64,000 nt of DNA from Gilliamella apicola (GTDB lineage: Bacteria; Pseudomonadota; Gammaproteobacteria; Enterobacterales; Orbaceae): positions 496,001 to 560,000 of the forward strand of contig NZ_QGLP01000004.1 of NCBI RefSeq assembly GCF_003202915.1, in the 5' to 3' direction. Under the pieces are notes generated by a model. That model was not told where the DNA came from. It saw only the letters and a list, made by a program, of their open reading frames with translations, and searched no databases. Each line of letters opens with the position of its first letter. Positions within the stretch are counted from its first letter, which is position 1. The translations under genes were made by a program, and so were the position numbers. Positions 39,176-49,149 of the stretch are shown piece by piece.

Positions 39176-39829
39176 TTAAGATAAGTAAGTCGTTACATCT
39201 TGCAGTGACCAACGAATATGTGGTGGCTGCTCATCAATACGATAACCAAACGCTAAACATAGCCCCACCCCAAAAACTTCACTACTAAATGATGGAATAT
39301 GTTTTTCTAAAATGCTCAGCACTTTAGGATATTGGAACCCACCAAGTGCGCAAGAGTCAATACCATGATAGGCTGCGGCGGTCATCATATTTGCAGCGGG
39401 GATATAACCTTGCATTTCTGACCAGTGGTTAGTACTTAATCCTTCACCTAAACCATGGGTAATGTAGTTAAGAAAATCTTGGCTAGCGATATCAATAGCT
39501 GTTTCATCATTTTGATCTGGCACTATTCTTGCTATTGCTTGACGCAAATAAGGACTTTGTAAAGTGAAGTTATTTGCTTTACGATAAAGTAAGATCACAA
39601 AATGCGAACAACTCGTGACTTGTTCTTGGTCATAGCAAGCTGCACGTAACTCTGCTTTGATATCTGCATTATCGACAACTACAAAATGCCAAGGTTCCAG
39701 ACCAAATGATGAAGGCGATAAACGACCAGCCTCTAAAATCGTCTCAAAATCGGTATGATTAATTTTTTTCGATTCATCAAACCTTTTACAAGCGTGTCTA
39801 AACTCGAAAGCTAAAGATAGTTTGTCCAT
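39176..39829 (-). CDS. Nitroreductase-family flavoprotein
   Basis: 217 residues from ATG 39829 (MDKLSLAFEFRHACKRFD), chosen because AGGAG precedes it; the longer frame runs into the ampG-like gene. RHACKRFD is the FMN-phosphate-binding start, LSPSSFGLEPWHFVVV the conserved loop, and GIDSCALGGF the second FMN segment. It reduces nitro compounds or quinones with NAD(P)H; the physiological substrate is unknown. It is 8 bp after the ampG stop, so they are probably cotranscribed. Confidence 0.85.
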   Translation of the reverse strand: MDKLSLAFEFRHACKRFDESKKINHTDFETILEAGRLSPSSFGLEPWHFVVVDNADIKAELRAACYDQEQVTSCSHFVILLYRKANNFTLQSPYLRQAIARIVPDQNDETAIDIASQDFLNYITHGLGEGLSTNHWSEMQGYIPAANMMTAAAYHGIDSCALGGFQYPKVLSILEKHIPSFSSEVFGVGLCLAFGYRIDEQPPHIRWSLQDVTTYLS

Positions 39830-39837
39830 AAAGTCTC

Positions 39838-41088
39838 CTAAGATTTTGAATTCCATGGTGCTACTTTGAATAATAGCATCATTCCGGGGATGGCTAAAAT
39901 AAAGCATAGCCAAAAGAAATTTGTCCAACCTAGATATGCAGTTAAAACCCCTGATAAGGAATTAATTAATGTTCTAGGAATTGCGGAAAAACCTGTTAAT
40001 AATGCGAATTGAGTTGCAGTATATAACGGGCTGGTATTTTTCGAAATATAAGTAACAAGTGCGGTTGCTCCCATTCCAACACCAATCGACTCACAACTGA
40101 TAACTGTTGCTAATATAAATAGTTTTACATAATTTATTGTAAGGAATGGACCTTGATAAGACAAGAATACAAATCCTAGAATAGAAAACATCTGGATAAA
40201 ACCTGAAATCCATAAAGCACGGTTTAAACCAAATTTAGAAATAATAATACCACCAATGAGCGCACCCAAAAGGCTAGGCCATACAACTGCATTTTTGGCC
40301 ACTGTACCAATATGTTTTAATTCAAAATTCATATCTAAATAAAAAGGAGTAGCAAGGGAGGTTGCAAGACTATCTCCTAATTTATATAACGCAACAAAAG
40401 CCAGTACGAATAGTGCTTTGGATAAACTTAAACGATCAACAAATTCTGAAGTTGATTCTTTAAAAACAGATTTATGAGGAGAAATTGTAAGAGTGTGTGA
40501 CGGTTCTTTCAACATGAAGGTAATTATTATCATAGGAAGAATAAATGTTGCTGTGAAAATAAATACTTCAATCCATGAAAAGTAATCAGCAATTATCAGT
40601 GATAGTCCCCCCGGGATGAATCCAGCAATACGGTAAATATTAATATGTATGCTGTTACCACTGCCAAGTTCATCATCATTTAAAATTTCTCTTCGATATG
40701 CATCTATAGCAATATCTTGTGTAGCAGAAATAAAAGCGGTCAATAAGCTTAATATTACAATTATATCTATATTTTTGCTTGGTATTAAAAATCCGTAAAT
40801 TGGCATAATTAACAATAAACCAATTTGCGTTAATAATAGCCATCCTTTGCGATATCCTAATGAAAAAGGAGAGAATCGATCCAATAAGGGAGCCCAAAGA
40901 AATTTTAATAAATAAGGTAGTTGGGTAAGGGTTAAAGCGCCAATTGTTTTAATATCAACGCCGCCTACTTTTAACCATGCAGGGATTAATTGAATAATAA
41001 AGAAAAATGGTAATCCGGAACAGAAGCCAGTATAAACACACATTAACATTTTTTTATTCAAGAAAGCGTGGGTTAATTGTTTATTCAT
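39838..41088 (-). CDS. ampG: AmpG-family muropeptide permease
   Basis: 416 residues with 12 membrane segments. GFCSGLPFFFIIQLIPAWLK at the start and TATQDIAIDAYRRE-like SATQDIAIDAYRREIL are the AmpG signature. It imports GlcNAc-anhydroMurNAc peptides released during wall turnover. It is shorter than E. coli AmpG (about 490), as in the Pasteurellaceae-type proteins. mltB, which makes anhydro-muropeptides, is at 42389. Confidence 0.85.
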   Translation of the reverse strand: MNKQLTHAFLNKKMLMCVYTGFCSGLPFFFIIQLIPAWLKVGGVDIKTIGALTLTQLPYLLKFLWAPLLDRFSPFSLGYRKGWLLLTQIGLLLIMPIYGFLIPSKNIDIIVILSLLTAFISATQDIAIDAYRREILNDDELGSGNSIHINIYRIAGFIPGGLSLIIADYFSWIEVFIFTATFILPMIIITFMLKEPSHTLTISPHKSVFKESTSEFVDRLSLSKALFVLAFVALYKLGDSLATSLATPFYLDMNFELKHIGTVAKNAVVWPSLLGALIGGIIISKFGLNRALWISGFIQMFSILGFVFLSYQGPFLTINYVKLFILATVISCESIGVGMGATALVTYISKNTSPLYTATQFALLTGFSAIPRTLINSLSGVLTAYLGWTNFFWLCFILAIPGMMLLFKVAPWNSKS

Positions 41089-41332
41089 TATTTAACATTA
41101 TTGGTGAGTTTTATAGCAAAGTGCTATGATAGCACACTAATAAAAAAAATAATTGCTAAAGCTAGCATTACGCGTTTTACTATATGTGGATTTTTAGAAA
41201 CCAATATTTCAAGGCAAGTATTTAATCAACATTCAACATTTATTGTTGTCAGAATATCAAGTAAGCAATGTGTTTCGATCATCGTAAAGCTTAAACAATA
41301 CATCAATTAATCGCCTACAAGGGGGGCATAGT

Positions 41333-42334
41333 ATGAAAGGAACAGTCAAAGTTGCTGTTTTTAGCAGTAAACATTACGACAAAGAACATCTCGAAATCGC
41401 CAACAAACACTTTGGTTTCGATATTGAATATTACGAGCACAAATTAAGCCACAAAACGGTTGTTACTGCCCAAGGGTATGATGCAGTTTGTGTATTTGTT
41501 AATGACGAAGTTGATAGAGCTGTGCTACAAAAATTAGCCCATTATGGCATCAAAATCTTAGCATTACGTTGTGCTGGTTTTGATAACGTTGATCTGGCAG
41601 AAGCCAAAAAATTAGGAATCACTGTTGTTCGTGTGCCTGCCTATTCGCCGGAAGCGGTTGCTGAACATGCTGTTGCTTTAATGATGACATTAAATCGCCG
41701 AACTCACAAGGCTTATCAGCGTACGCGCGATGCTAACTTTTCTTTAGATGGTCTAACAGGTTTTAACATGCACAACCGTACTGCCGGAGTGATTGGCACA
41801 GGTAAAATCGGTCAAGCGGTGATCCGTATTCTAAAAGGATTTGGCATGAATATTCTGGCTTATGATCCCTATCCAAATGATGTCGTTGTCGAATTAGGTG
41901 CTCAGTACGTTCAATTGGACGAACTCTATGCCAAATCAGATGTAATAACTTTACATTGCCCAATGTCACCGGAAAATTATCATCTACTCAATAAAGATTC
42001 ATTTAACAAAATGAAAAATGGTGTAATGATTATTAATACTAGCCGTGGAGGATTATTAGATGCAACCGCTGCGATTGATGCATTAAAACAGACCAAAATT
42101 GGCGCTTTAGGTATGGATGTTTATGAAAACGAACGAGATCTATTTTTTGAAGATAAATCCAATGATGTCATTTTAGATGATGTATTTCGTCGACTCTCAG
42201 CTTGTCATAACGTGATTTTTACTGGTCATCAAGCATTTTTAACCCAAGAAGCATTATTAAATATTTCTGATACCACCTTAAACAATATTGCGCTAATATC
42301 CGGCGGGAAAGAGTGCCAAAACATTGTTAAATAA
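41333..42334 (+). CDS. ldhA: Fermentative D-lactate dehydrogenase LdhA
   Basis: 333 residues. RCAGFDNVDL, the NAD motif GTGKIGQAVIRILKGFG, INTSRGGLLD (catalytic Arg), DVYENE (Glu) and FTGHQAFLT (His) are in the right order for 2-hydroxyacid dehydrogenases of the LdhA branch. It reduces pyruvate to D-lactate under fermentation. GGGGGG precedes the ATG. Confidence 0.93.
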   Translation: MKGTVKVAVFSSKHYDKEHLEIANKHFGFDIEYYEHKLSHKTVVTAQGYDAVCVFVNDEVDRAVLQKLAHYGIKILALRCAGFDNVDLAEAKKLGITVVRVPAYSPEAVAEHAVALMMTLNRRTHKAYQRTRDANFSLDGLTGFNMHNRTAGVIGTGKIGQAVIRILKGFGMNILAYDPYPNDVVVELGAQYVQLDELYAKSDVITLHCPMSPENYHLLNKDSFNKMKNGVMIINTSRGGLLDATAAIDALKQTKIGALGMDVYENERDLFFEDKSNDVILDDVFRRLSACHNVIFTGHQAFLTQEALLNISDTTLNNIALISGGKECQNIVK

Positions 42335-42388
42335 CAATAAATAATTTAATATAGTGCTTTTTTAACTTATTCAATTCGTGGATGATTT

Positions 42389-43462
42389 ATGCAAAATATC
42401 GTTATTTGTATCATAATGATTTTCGGGCTTATCGGATGCTCAACTGGTGGGGCAATGAAATCACCGATGCAGCAGCACCGAGGCCAGTCGAATGTAAAAG
42501 GTGGCTTTTATTTAGAAAAACAACACGAAAAGCCGAAAGCAAATAGCACAAACTTAACAGTCGATAAAGAAAAATTTATCAATATGATGGTTAAGAAACA
42601 TGGCTTTAATCGTCAACAACTTAAAAATGTTCTCCAGCAAACCAATAAACTCGACTCAGTGATTAGGTTAATGGATCAACAAGCACCAAAATCAAGCTCA
42701 TTGAACGTACCTAATGGTGCTTGGACGCGCTATAAAAATAAGTTCATCACACCAGATAACTTAAACACCGGAGTTGATTTTTGGAAAAAATATGAGAAAG
42801 AACTCAATCGAGCTTACCAAGAATATGGCGTTCCTCCCGAAATCATCGTTGGTATCATAGGTGTTGAAACCAGGTGGGGTAAAGTGATGGGCAAAACAAG
42901 GATTATTGATGCCTTATCTACTCTGGCATTTTATTACCCAAGACGATCACAATACTTTGCTGATGAACTCGAAGACTTCTTAGTCATGTGCCGTGATGAG
43001 GGAGTTGATCCGTTTGATTTAAGTGGATCATTTGCGGGGGCAATGGGTTATGGTCAATTTATGCCATCTGCCTTTAGAAATCATGCGGTCGACTTTAACC
43101 ATGATGGTCATAAAGACTTATGGGATCCGGTTGACGCCATCGGCAGTATAGCCAACTACTTCAAGGCACATGGTTGGCAACGTGATAGCAAAGTCGCTGT
43201 AGTTGTTGATGGTCAAGCACTTGAGCTCGATACGGGGTTTCACACTAAATACCGAGTTCAACATTTAGCCAAAGCAGGTCTAAAACCCAAAAGCTCAATA
43301 GATGGTCATAAAGTTGTCAGTTTATTACGGCTAGACACAGGAGATAGTTACCAATTTTGGTATGGCTTACCTAATTTCTATGTCATCACCCGTTACAACC
43401 ACAGTACCCATTATGCGATGGCAGTATGGCAATTAGGCTTAGCGGTTAAACAAGTAAAATAA
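42389..43462 (+). CDS. mltB: Membrane-bound lytic murein transglycosylase B
   Basis: 357 residues. The signal peptide ends in LIGC (Cys-17), so it is a lipoprotein. The catalytic glutamate lies in GIIGVETRWGKVMG; MGYGQFMPSAFRNHAVDFN and PVDAIGSIANYFKAHGW are the SLT_2 family marks. It cuts peptidoglycan between MurNAc and GlcNAc and yields anhydro-MurNAc ends. A hairpin follows at 43478. Confidence 0.92.
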   Translation: MQNIVICIIMIFGLIGCSTGGAMKSPMQQHRGQSNVKGGFYLEKQHEKPKANSTNLTVDKEKFINMMVKKHGFNRQQLKNVLQQTNKLDSVIRLMDQQAPKSSSLNVPNGAWTRYKNKFITPDNLNTGVDFWKKYEKELNRAYQEYGVPPEIIVGIIGVETRWGKVMGKTRIIDALSTLAFYYPRRSQYFADELEDFLVMCRDEGVDPFDLSGSFAGAMGYGQFMPSAFRNHAVDFNHDGHKDLWDPVDAIGSIANYFKAHGWQRDSKVAVVVDGQALELDTGFHTKYRVQHLAKAGLKPKSSIDGHKVVSLLRLDTGDSYQFWYGLPNFYVITRYNHSTHYAMAVWQLGLAVKQVK

Positions 43463-43477
43463 ATCTCTCCTAATTAA

Positions 43478-43516
43478 ATTATAAAATAGGTCGCCAATTG
43501 CGGTCTGTTTTATAAT
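43478..43516. terminator. Terminator after mltB
   Basis: ATTATAAAA / TTTTATAAT arms around an imperfect GGTCGC / GCGGTC stem, with wobble pairs, 16 bp after the stop. T-rich sequence follows. Confidence 0.5.
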
Positions 43517-43738
43517 TTGTACAAACTTCTGCAAAATATTAATCAGAAGTGCCAAGCAACTAATTAAATAACTATAAACGTTATTGCAATATAAATTATT
43601 AAAAAAACACAAATTTATTCTATTGTTAGTCTCACTTGTCGATGTAAGCGCATTTATTGTGTTGCTTCTATCCTTTAAAGGTTATTTTAAAGTTAACAAA
43701 GATCTTCTAGCTTATATTCTTATTTAGGGGGATATATT

Positions 43739-44398
43739 AATTCGTACCATTGCTATTACTTTATTATTACCTGTTTTAAACCATATTGATAATTACGCCA
43801 AAGTAATAGGTAGTATAAATGCTACTATGACCAATTCAGCAAGTAAAAGTGCCTGTGTCACGTTAACCAGTCCGGTAGTGAAACCATCTCAATGAAAAGT
43901 TGAGGAGCCGGGTACTATACCTAATCCAGTATTGTCGCAAACTTTCGAGTTATTAGCTAAAAACGCTCATGGCAATGTTATGATTAAGTATGGTTTTCAG
44001 TTAAAGCAATGGTTCGTCAATCTTGGTCCTGGGGGATTTGGTTATTATGATACACTTTCTTGCTGTAATAAAATAGGTACCATCTTTCGCGGTTGAAGGA
44101 TTTAACTAATGCTTCTTGCCAGGGACTAGCGTTGGGTACTTTTTGTAGAGTCGGTGTTGGTACCACGCCAACACCACCGAATAACCTATACCAGCGTATC
44201 ATTGGCGCTGGATTCTATTCTGAGTAGGGAGGCATGTAATATTACTCAGGAGCTAATTTCGACACCCCTTTAGGTTACTGGGTTTCTGATGCTAATGATT
44301 TTGGAAGGCAGTTTGTTTTCCGTGCACACAATGGTACAATTGGTAATGATAAGTCAATTTACGAGAATGGCAAGGGGGGCTGTGTTTCTGCCACTTAA
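43739..44398 (+). pseudogene. Dead paralogue of the secreted protein at 32643
   Basis: It reads hydrophobic IRTIAITLLLPVLNHIDNYA, then ACVTLTSPVVKPSQ, a TGA where the paralogue has W (PQWKS), and then QTFELLAKNAHGNVMIKYGF (paralogue: QIFELVGRDNHDNVVVKYGF). After a frameshift near 44085 it reads KDLTNASCQG, TTPTPPNNLYQRIIGAGFYS, two more stops, and GYWVSDANDFGRQFVF to GGCVSAT. The middle third of the paralogue is missing. The cysteine-rich end domain is clearly shared. It looks like a duplicated or recombined partner that has decayed. Confidence 0.75.
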
Positions 44399-45045
44399 CC
44401 TATACTTTTTGTCTTTAATTTTAAATCAAGGCAGAGAAGGATAAAAAATATTGCAATGTCATCTCATTTTAAATAAAAGATGATATTTGACTAATAGCGT
44501 CAAACGAACTGATAAAATGGGTAATTTCAGGGTATTATTTTTAGGTGAGTAATCTCTAAGGCTGCAAGTGGTGTTGGTGAAAATAGTTGTAATTCTTATT
44601 GGTGTCGAATAATTACAACATAAAGTAAAAATCAGTCGATAACTTTATAGAATGATTTTTTATACCTGATAACGCATATAGTCATTATTTTTCGAAAAAT
44701 TTTAATCATTAAAAAGTTGAGGAATAGCTTGTTTAAACCTTTTAATCCTCCGCAAATTCAAGCGATTATGAAACATAAAAACTAATTTTCAAAACAAACA
44801 TGGAAGGTACCATGCTGATGTTTCTGAAAAAAATCTTAACATCTGAGCTAAACGAAGATGATCGCATTGAGATAAATAATTCTACGATACAAGTGATTGT
44901 TAAGGGTATTTACTTATACTATCTGCATTGACGTGCTCTCGGAAATGAAACAATCAAGATGAATAAAACGTTCAGGACTCATCGAATTTTCTAGATAGGT
45001 CTTAAAACCTATCTAAAAAGTTGAACAAACGCTAGAACCTATTAA
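44399..45045. other. Gene-free 650-bp stretch with small inverted repeats
   Basis: No family is recognisable. A 40-codon frame (44813-44935, begins MLMFLKKILTSELNEDDRI) lacks homology I know. A 9-bp inverted repeat at 44992-45015 (TAGATAGGT / ACCTATCTA) lies 30 bp beyond the stop of the minus-strand TSUP gene and could end it, though no U-run follows. Confidence 0.45.
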
Positions 45046-45852
45046 TTAGGAAATTATAAGCTTAATCGCAATCAATAACAGAAAAGTACCAAAATATTTA
45101 ATTAATTTATTTATCGATAAACGTTGGGCAATTTGCACCCCCACTTTTGCCATTGGTATGCTAGCTAACATAATTGATAGTACTGCTGGTAAATAGATAA
45201 AACCTAAACTATATTCCGGTAACGCCTTAATATCCCATCCAGCGATGATATAACCAATGCTCCCACCGAGAGCAACAGGTAGAGTAAAAGCTGCCGATGT
45301 TCCGATGGCTTTTCGCATATTTACCCCGCACTTCTTTAAAAAGGGCACCACTAATACACCTCCACCCACACCAACTAATGCAGCAAATACACCAATTAGA
45401 CCTCCAATACTGACATAAACTACATTATGGAGTGATACAGCTTGAACATTCTTATTTTCGGCTACCTTGCCCGTTTTGAGGATAAATTTACTACCGGTGT
45501 AGATAAGGAAAACGATAAAAATCCATTTCAGCCAAATACCGGGAATATAAGGTGTCATATATGATCCACCAATGGTGCCAATAATACAACCTAGCAACAT
45601 CTTCTTTAAAATCGACCACTCGATATTATGATTTTTATTCTGAACCCAACTTGATGATAAGCTAGTACCAATAATGGTCGCAAGCGATGAGGCAACTGCG
45701 ATATGGTTTATCCACAGCCCACCGTGACCAAAGTAATCAAGTACCATAATTAATGCAGGTACAATCAAAGCACCGCCACCCACACCGAACATACCTGCCA
45801 GTAATCCTGCAAATGCGCCTATACTTAAAAAGATTAAAAATTCGACTATCAT
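45046..45852 (-). CDS. TSUP (TauE/SafE, DUF81) family membrane permease
   Basis: 268 residues from ATG 45852 (MIVEFLIFLSIGAFAG), chosen for its AAGGA at the right distance; an upstream ATG would add 17 charged residues. Eight hydrophobic segments and the duplicated glycine motifs GMFGVGGGALIVPALI and ALVGVGGGVLVVPFLK mark the family. Members move sulfite, sulfonates or related anions; the substrate is not predictable. Confidence 0.87.
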   Translation of the reverse strand: MIVEFLIFLSIGAFAGLLAGMFGVGGGALIVPALIMVLDYFGHGGLWINHIAVASSLATIIGTSLSSSWVQNKNHNIEWSILKKMLLGCIIGTIGGSYMTPYIPGIWLKWIFIVFLIYTGSKFILKTGKVAENKNVQAVSLHNVVYVSIGGLIGVFAALVGVGGGVLVVPFLKKCGVNMRKAIGTSAAFTLPVALGGSIGYIIAGWDIKALPEYSLGFIYLPAVLSIMLASIPMAKVGVQIAQRLSINKLIKYFGTFLLLIAIKLIIS

Positions 45853-46020
45853 CAGATATCCTTGTACTTTTTTAATTTTATTAGCAATAAATTCAATTAC
45901 CAAGTGGGATTATCATAACCGTTTTTTTATAAATGAGTAATAACCATCGGTTTTTATATTGATATAAAATTTAATAACTTTTTGTATAATATTTTTTATT
46001 TTTTTAGGAAATTAAGTTAA

Positions 46021-46647
46021 ATGCTAACTGAAATATTACGTGGCGCGATGATCTCAGCGAGTTTGATTATTGCTATTGGAGCCCAAAATTTGTTTGTGCT
46101 TAAGCAAGGGTTATTAAAAAATCATATCTTTTTTGTTGCTGCCATCTGCTTTTTTTGTGATTTTAGTTTAATGACGATCGGTATTTGGGGGGTAGGTTCT
46201 TTTATTGAACGTAATCCTTTAATAACCAATACGCTTGCCATTTTTGGAGCATTATTTTTGCTTTGGTATGGATTTAATGCATTTAAAAGCGCAGTGCAGG
46301 GCAATAGCAGTATGCAAGTGGATTCAGCACAACCGCAGAAAAATTCTTTAGCTAAAGTTGTATTATCGACCCTAGCTGTGACTTTACTTAATCCGCATGT
46401 TTATTTAGATACGGTTGTTATTGTTGGTGGAGTTGCTGGTACTTTGTCGACTGATCAAAAATGGGCGTTTTTAATCGGTGCGGTTTGTGTTTCATTTATC
46501 TGGTTTTTTGGTATTGGATATGGCGCCAGGCTACTTACCCCACTATTTAAACAGAAAAGAATGTGGGTTATATTGGATACAGTTGTTGGACTAGTAATGT
46601 TTTATATTGCTTATCGACTTATCTTTTATGTAATATCTGGTCAATAA
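46021..46647 (+). CDS. argO: LysE/ArgO-type amino-acid exporter
   Basis: 208 residues with about six membrane segments. IAIGAQNLFVLKQGLLKNH is the diagnostic LysE/ArgO start (GAQN), and TLLNPHVYLDTVVIVGGVAG the second repeat motif. It exports arginine or lysine. It is divergent from the TSUP permease. A terminator follows. Confidence 0.85.
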   Translation: MLTEILRGAMISASLIIAIGAQNLFVLKQGLLKNHIFFVAAICFFCDFSLMTIGIWGVGSFIERNPLITNTLAIFGALFLLWYGFNAFKSAVQGNSSMQVDSAQPQKNSLAKVVLSTLAVTLLNPHVYLDTVVIVGGVAGTLSTDQKWAFLIGAVCVSFIWFFGIGYGARLLTPLFKQKRMWVILDTVVGLVMFYIAYRLIFYVISGQ

Positions 46648-46648
46648 A

Positions 46649-46678
46649 TGTGGTGCTTTGGGCGCCATATTTTTTAAT
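46649..46678 (+). terminator. Terminator after the ArgO-like gene
   Basis: TGGTGC / GCGCCA stem (one wobble), loop TTTGG, then TATTTTTTAA, directly after the stop codon. Confidence 0.65.
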
Positions 46679-46848
46679 TAATCCACTCATTAATTCTTGT
46701 TCATCGTTAATTGCTTACATAACGTGATACTCATCACAATTATCAGATTTTCTATTTTTACTGATATCTGCTTAGTGTTAAGTTATTTAGTAACAGTTTG
46801 GATTGTTACTGTTTACTTAGCCATTTGTTTATTGCTACTTATTCAGGC

Positions 46849-46890
46849 AAAACCTAAACACTTTGTATGTAAAGTGTTTAGGTTTTTTTT
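46849..46890 (+). terminator. Strong intrinsic terminator with no annotated gene upstream
   Basis: A perfect 16-bp stem (46849-46864 with 46871-46886, AAAACCTAAACACTTT and its complement) with loop GTATGT, then a run of T to 46890. It lies 200 bp beyond argO, whose own terminator is at 46649, so it appears to end a separate transcript. Confidence 0.8.
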
Positions 46891-46924
46891 GCTCTAAATT
46901 TGCCAAAGACCGTTAAAAACTCTA

Positions 46925-47066
46925 GCAGAGTGACCATAGCTAAATAACTGTAGTTGAATATATTCAGTTAAATAAATACAGTCAAGCAAATAAAGTCAAG
47001 TGACTCTAGCTAACTAAATACAACTAAGTAGCTATAACCAAATAACTATAACCAAATAACTATAAC
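46925..47066 (+). repeat. Degenerate A/T-rich tandem repeat upstream of the GH3 gene
   Basis: CTATAACCAAATAA is repeated at 47032 and 47046 with a further partial copy at 47060, and similar degenerate units (CTAACTAAATACAA, AGTTAAATAAATAC) extend left to about 46925. The 14-bp unit could expand or contract ahead of the glycosidase promoter. Confidence 0.6.
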
Positions 47067-47128
47067 TTAGTCGGCGGGTAATGCGTTCAAACTTAATAGG
47101 ATATGATGTAATCAGATAAGGAGTTCAT

Positions 47129-49090
47129 ATGACAAATAAAATAGTAAAGTTGACACTGTTGGTTAGCGCAACACTGGTTGCCGGGCAAGCCCTAGCTATT
47201 GAACAAGCCGAGCTAAAAAGTCAGCAATTAAAAAAAATTGTGGTTGATAATCTAGAGTTTAAGGACTTTGATCGCGATGATAAATTATCTCCTTTTGAAG
47301 ATTGGCGTTTGTCTCCTGAAGTTCGTGCCCAAGATTTACTGACAAAATTATCGTTAGAAGAAAAAGCTGGATTAATGATGCATGGCAATGCTAAAAGTAT
47401 CGGCGATGAGCTTGGCCATGGTGATAAGTATAATTTTGAAAAAATTAAACAGTTGGTGCTTGACGATAAAGTAAATAGTTTAATTACTCGTCTGGAAGTC
47501 AGTCCTAAGGATTTTGCTGAACAGAATAATCAATTACAACAAATTGCAGAGTCCTCCCGTTTGGCGATTCCTTTAACGATAAGTGTTGATCCGCGAAATA
47601 CCTTCTATTATGGCAATAAAGTGACAAGTAAAGCCGGTTTTAGTCAATGGCCTGGCACTTTAGGAATGGCGGCGATTGGCGATGAATTGGTAATTAATGA
47701 GTATGGCGATATCATCCGACAAGAGTACCGTTCATTAGGGATAACCCAAGCGCTGTCACCTATGGCCGATCTGGGAACCGAACCTCGTTGGTCTCGTTTT
47801 GAAGGAACATTTGGCGAAGACCCTTTGCTGAGTAAAAGCATGGTTCGTGGTTATATCGCAGGTGTGCAAAATGGAAAACAGGGGTTAAATTCACAAAGTG
47901 TGGCGGCAGTGGTTAAACATTGGGTTGGTTATGGCGCTGCCGAAAATGGCTTTGATAGCCATAGTGCTTATGGAAAATATGCCCTTTATACCCAAAAAGA
48001 TAGTTTGCAACAACATATCATTCCATTTATTGGCGCATTCGAGGTTAATGTGGCTGCTGTAATGCCGACTTATTCCATCTTAAAAAATGCCGAATTTAAT
48101 GGTCACAAAATCGAACAGGTTGGCGGTGGTTTTAATAGCTATTTATTAAAAGATCTTTTACGTGATACCTATAAATTTAATGGGGTGATTATTAGTGATT
48201 GGAATATCACCAAAGATTGTAATGAGATGTGTATCAATGGCAATCCGCCAGATGTTCCTCTTAAAGCAGAAGGTATGTCGTGGGGAGTTGAAGATCTGAC
48301 TGTAGAGCAACGGTTTATCAAAGCAATCCAAGCGGGTGTCCAACAATTTGGTGGTGTGAGTGATAGTTCGGTTATTGTCTCCGCGGTGAAAAGTAATAAA
48401 TTGGACGAAAAGACTATCGATAGTGCTGTTTTAGCCATTTTGACGCAAAAATTTAAGTTAGGTCAATTTGAAAACCCTTATGTCGATCCTAATCAGGCGA
48501 GTCATTTTGTCGGTAATCAAGATTTCCAAAAAGTAGCTGACAAAGCGCAATTTGATTCATTGGTTTTATTAGAAAATAGAGATAAAACATTACCATTACA
48601 AGCTAAAAGTAAAGTCTATTTATATGGTTTTACTGATGACGTTAAAAATAGCCTCAAAGATAAAGCTACTATTGTTGATAAGTTAGAGCAAGCTGATGTA
48701 GTGGTGGCTCGGTTAAATGCACCTTATGAACAGAAACACAAAAATTACTTTTTTGGTGCCAGATATCATGAAGGTTCATTAGAATTTGCTGCCGATGATA
48801 AAGATATCCAATTTATTAATGAAGCCAGTAAAAAACGTCCCGTTGTTGTCACTATCTATTTAGATAGACCGGCAGTTTTGACGCCAATAAAACAAACCGC
48901 TAAGGCTGTCATTGCCAATTTTGGGGTAAAAGATGAGGTGTTATTTAACCGATTATTCGATAGCAATCCATATAACGCTAAATTACCGTTTGCACTACCA
49001 GACTCAATGGATAGCGTTTTAAAACAATCTTCTGATTTGCCTAATGATATGCAAGCACTTTATCCATTAGGTTATGGTCTGAAGCTTTAA
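47129..49090 (+). CDS. Periplasmic glycoside hydrolase family 3 beta-glycosidase
   Basis: 653 residues with a signal peptide (MTNKIVKLTLLVSATLVAGQ ending ALA). The GH3 N-terminal barrel has VAAVVKHWVGYG (KH motif) and GVIISDWNI, whose Asp is the nucleophile. The C-terminal sandwich domain begins about LDSLVLLENRDKTLPL (VLLENRDKTLPL here). It is shorter than BglX (765), with a reduced C-terminal part. It probably splits beta-linked oligosaccharides from plant or host glycans. GGAG precedes the ATG. Confidence 0.87.
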   Translation: MTNKIVKLTLLVSATLVAGQALAIEQAELKSQQLKKIVVDNLEFKDFDRDDKLSPFEDWRLSPEVRAQDLLTKLSLEEKAGLMMHGNAKSIGDELGHGDKYNFEKIKQLVLDDKVNSLITRLEVSPKDFAEQNNQLQQIAESSRLAIPLTISVDPRNTFYYGNKVTSKAGFSQWPGTLGMAAIGDELVINEYGDIIRQEYRSLGITQALSPMADLGTEPRWSRFEGTFGEDPLLSKSMVRGYIAGVQNGKQGLNSQSVAAVVKHWVGYGAAENGFDSHSAYGKYALYTQKDSLQQHIIPFIGAFEVNVAAVMPTYSILKNAEFNGHKIEQVGGGFNSYLLKDLLRDTYKFNGVIISDWNITKDCNEMCINGNPPDVPLKAEGMSWGVEDLTVEQRFIKAIQAGVQQFGGVSDSSVIVSAVKSNKLDEKTIDSAVLAILTQKFKLGQFENPYVDPNQASHFVGNQDFQKVADKAQFDSLVLLENRDKTLPLQAKSKVYLYGFTDDVKNSLKDKATIVDKLEQADVVVARLNAPYEQKHKNYFFGARYHEGSLEFAADDKDIQFINEASKKRPVVVTIYLDRPAVLTPIKQTAKAVIANFGVKDEVLFNRLFDSNPYNAKLPFALPDSMDSVLKQSSDLPNDMQALYPLGYGLKL

Positions 49091-49111
49091 CACTGTAGTT
49101 GTTTTATTAAT

Positions 49112-49148
49112 GCTATTGCCTTAAGGCAATAGCAGTATGTTTTTTTTG
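49112..49148 (+). terminator. Terminator after the GH3 gene
   Basis: GCTATTGCC / GGCAATAGC perfect 9-bp stem, loop TTAA, then AGTATG and eight T residues. Confidence 0.75.
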
Positions 49149-49149
49149 A

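Noticed and set aside
46697-46897. 66-codon hydrophobic open frame after argO
   Set aside because: It runs through a perfect intrinsic terminator, and shows no ribosome site or family resemblance.
46925-47066. The A/T tandem repeat as a plasmid-type iteron array
   Set aside because: Only two exact units, no replication initiator gene nearby.
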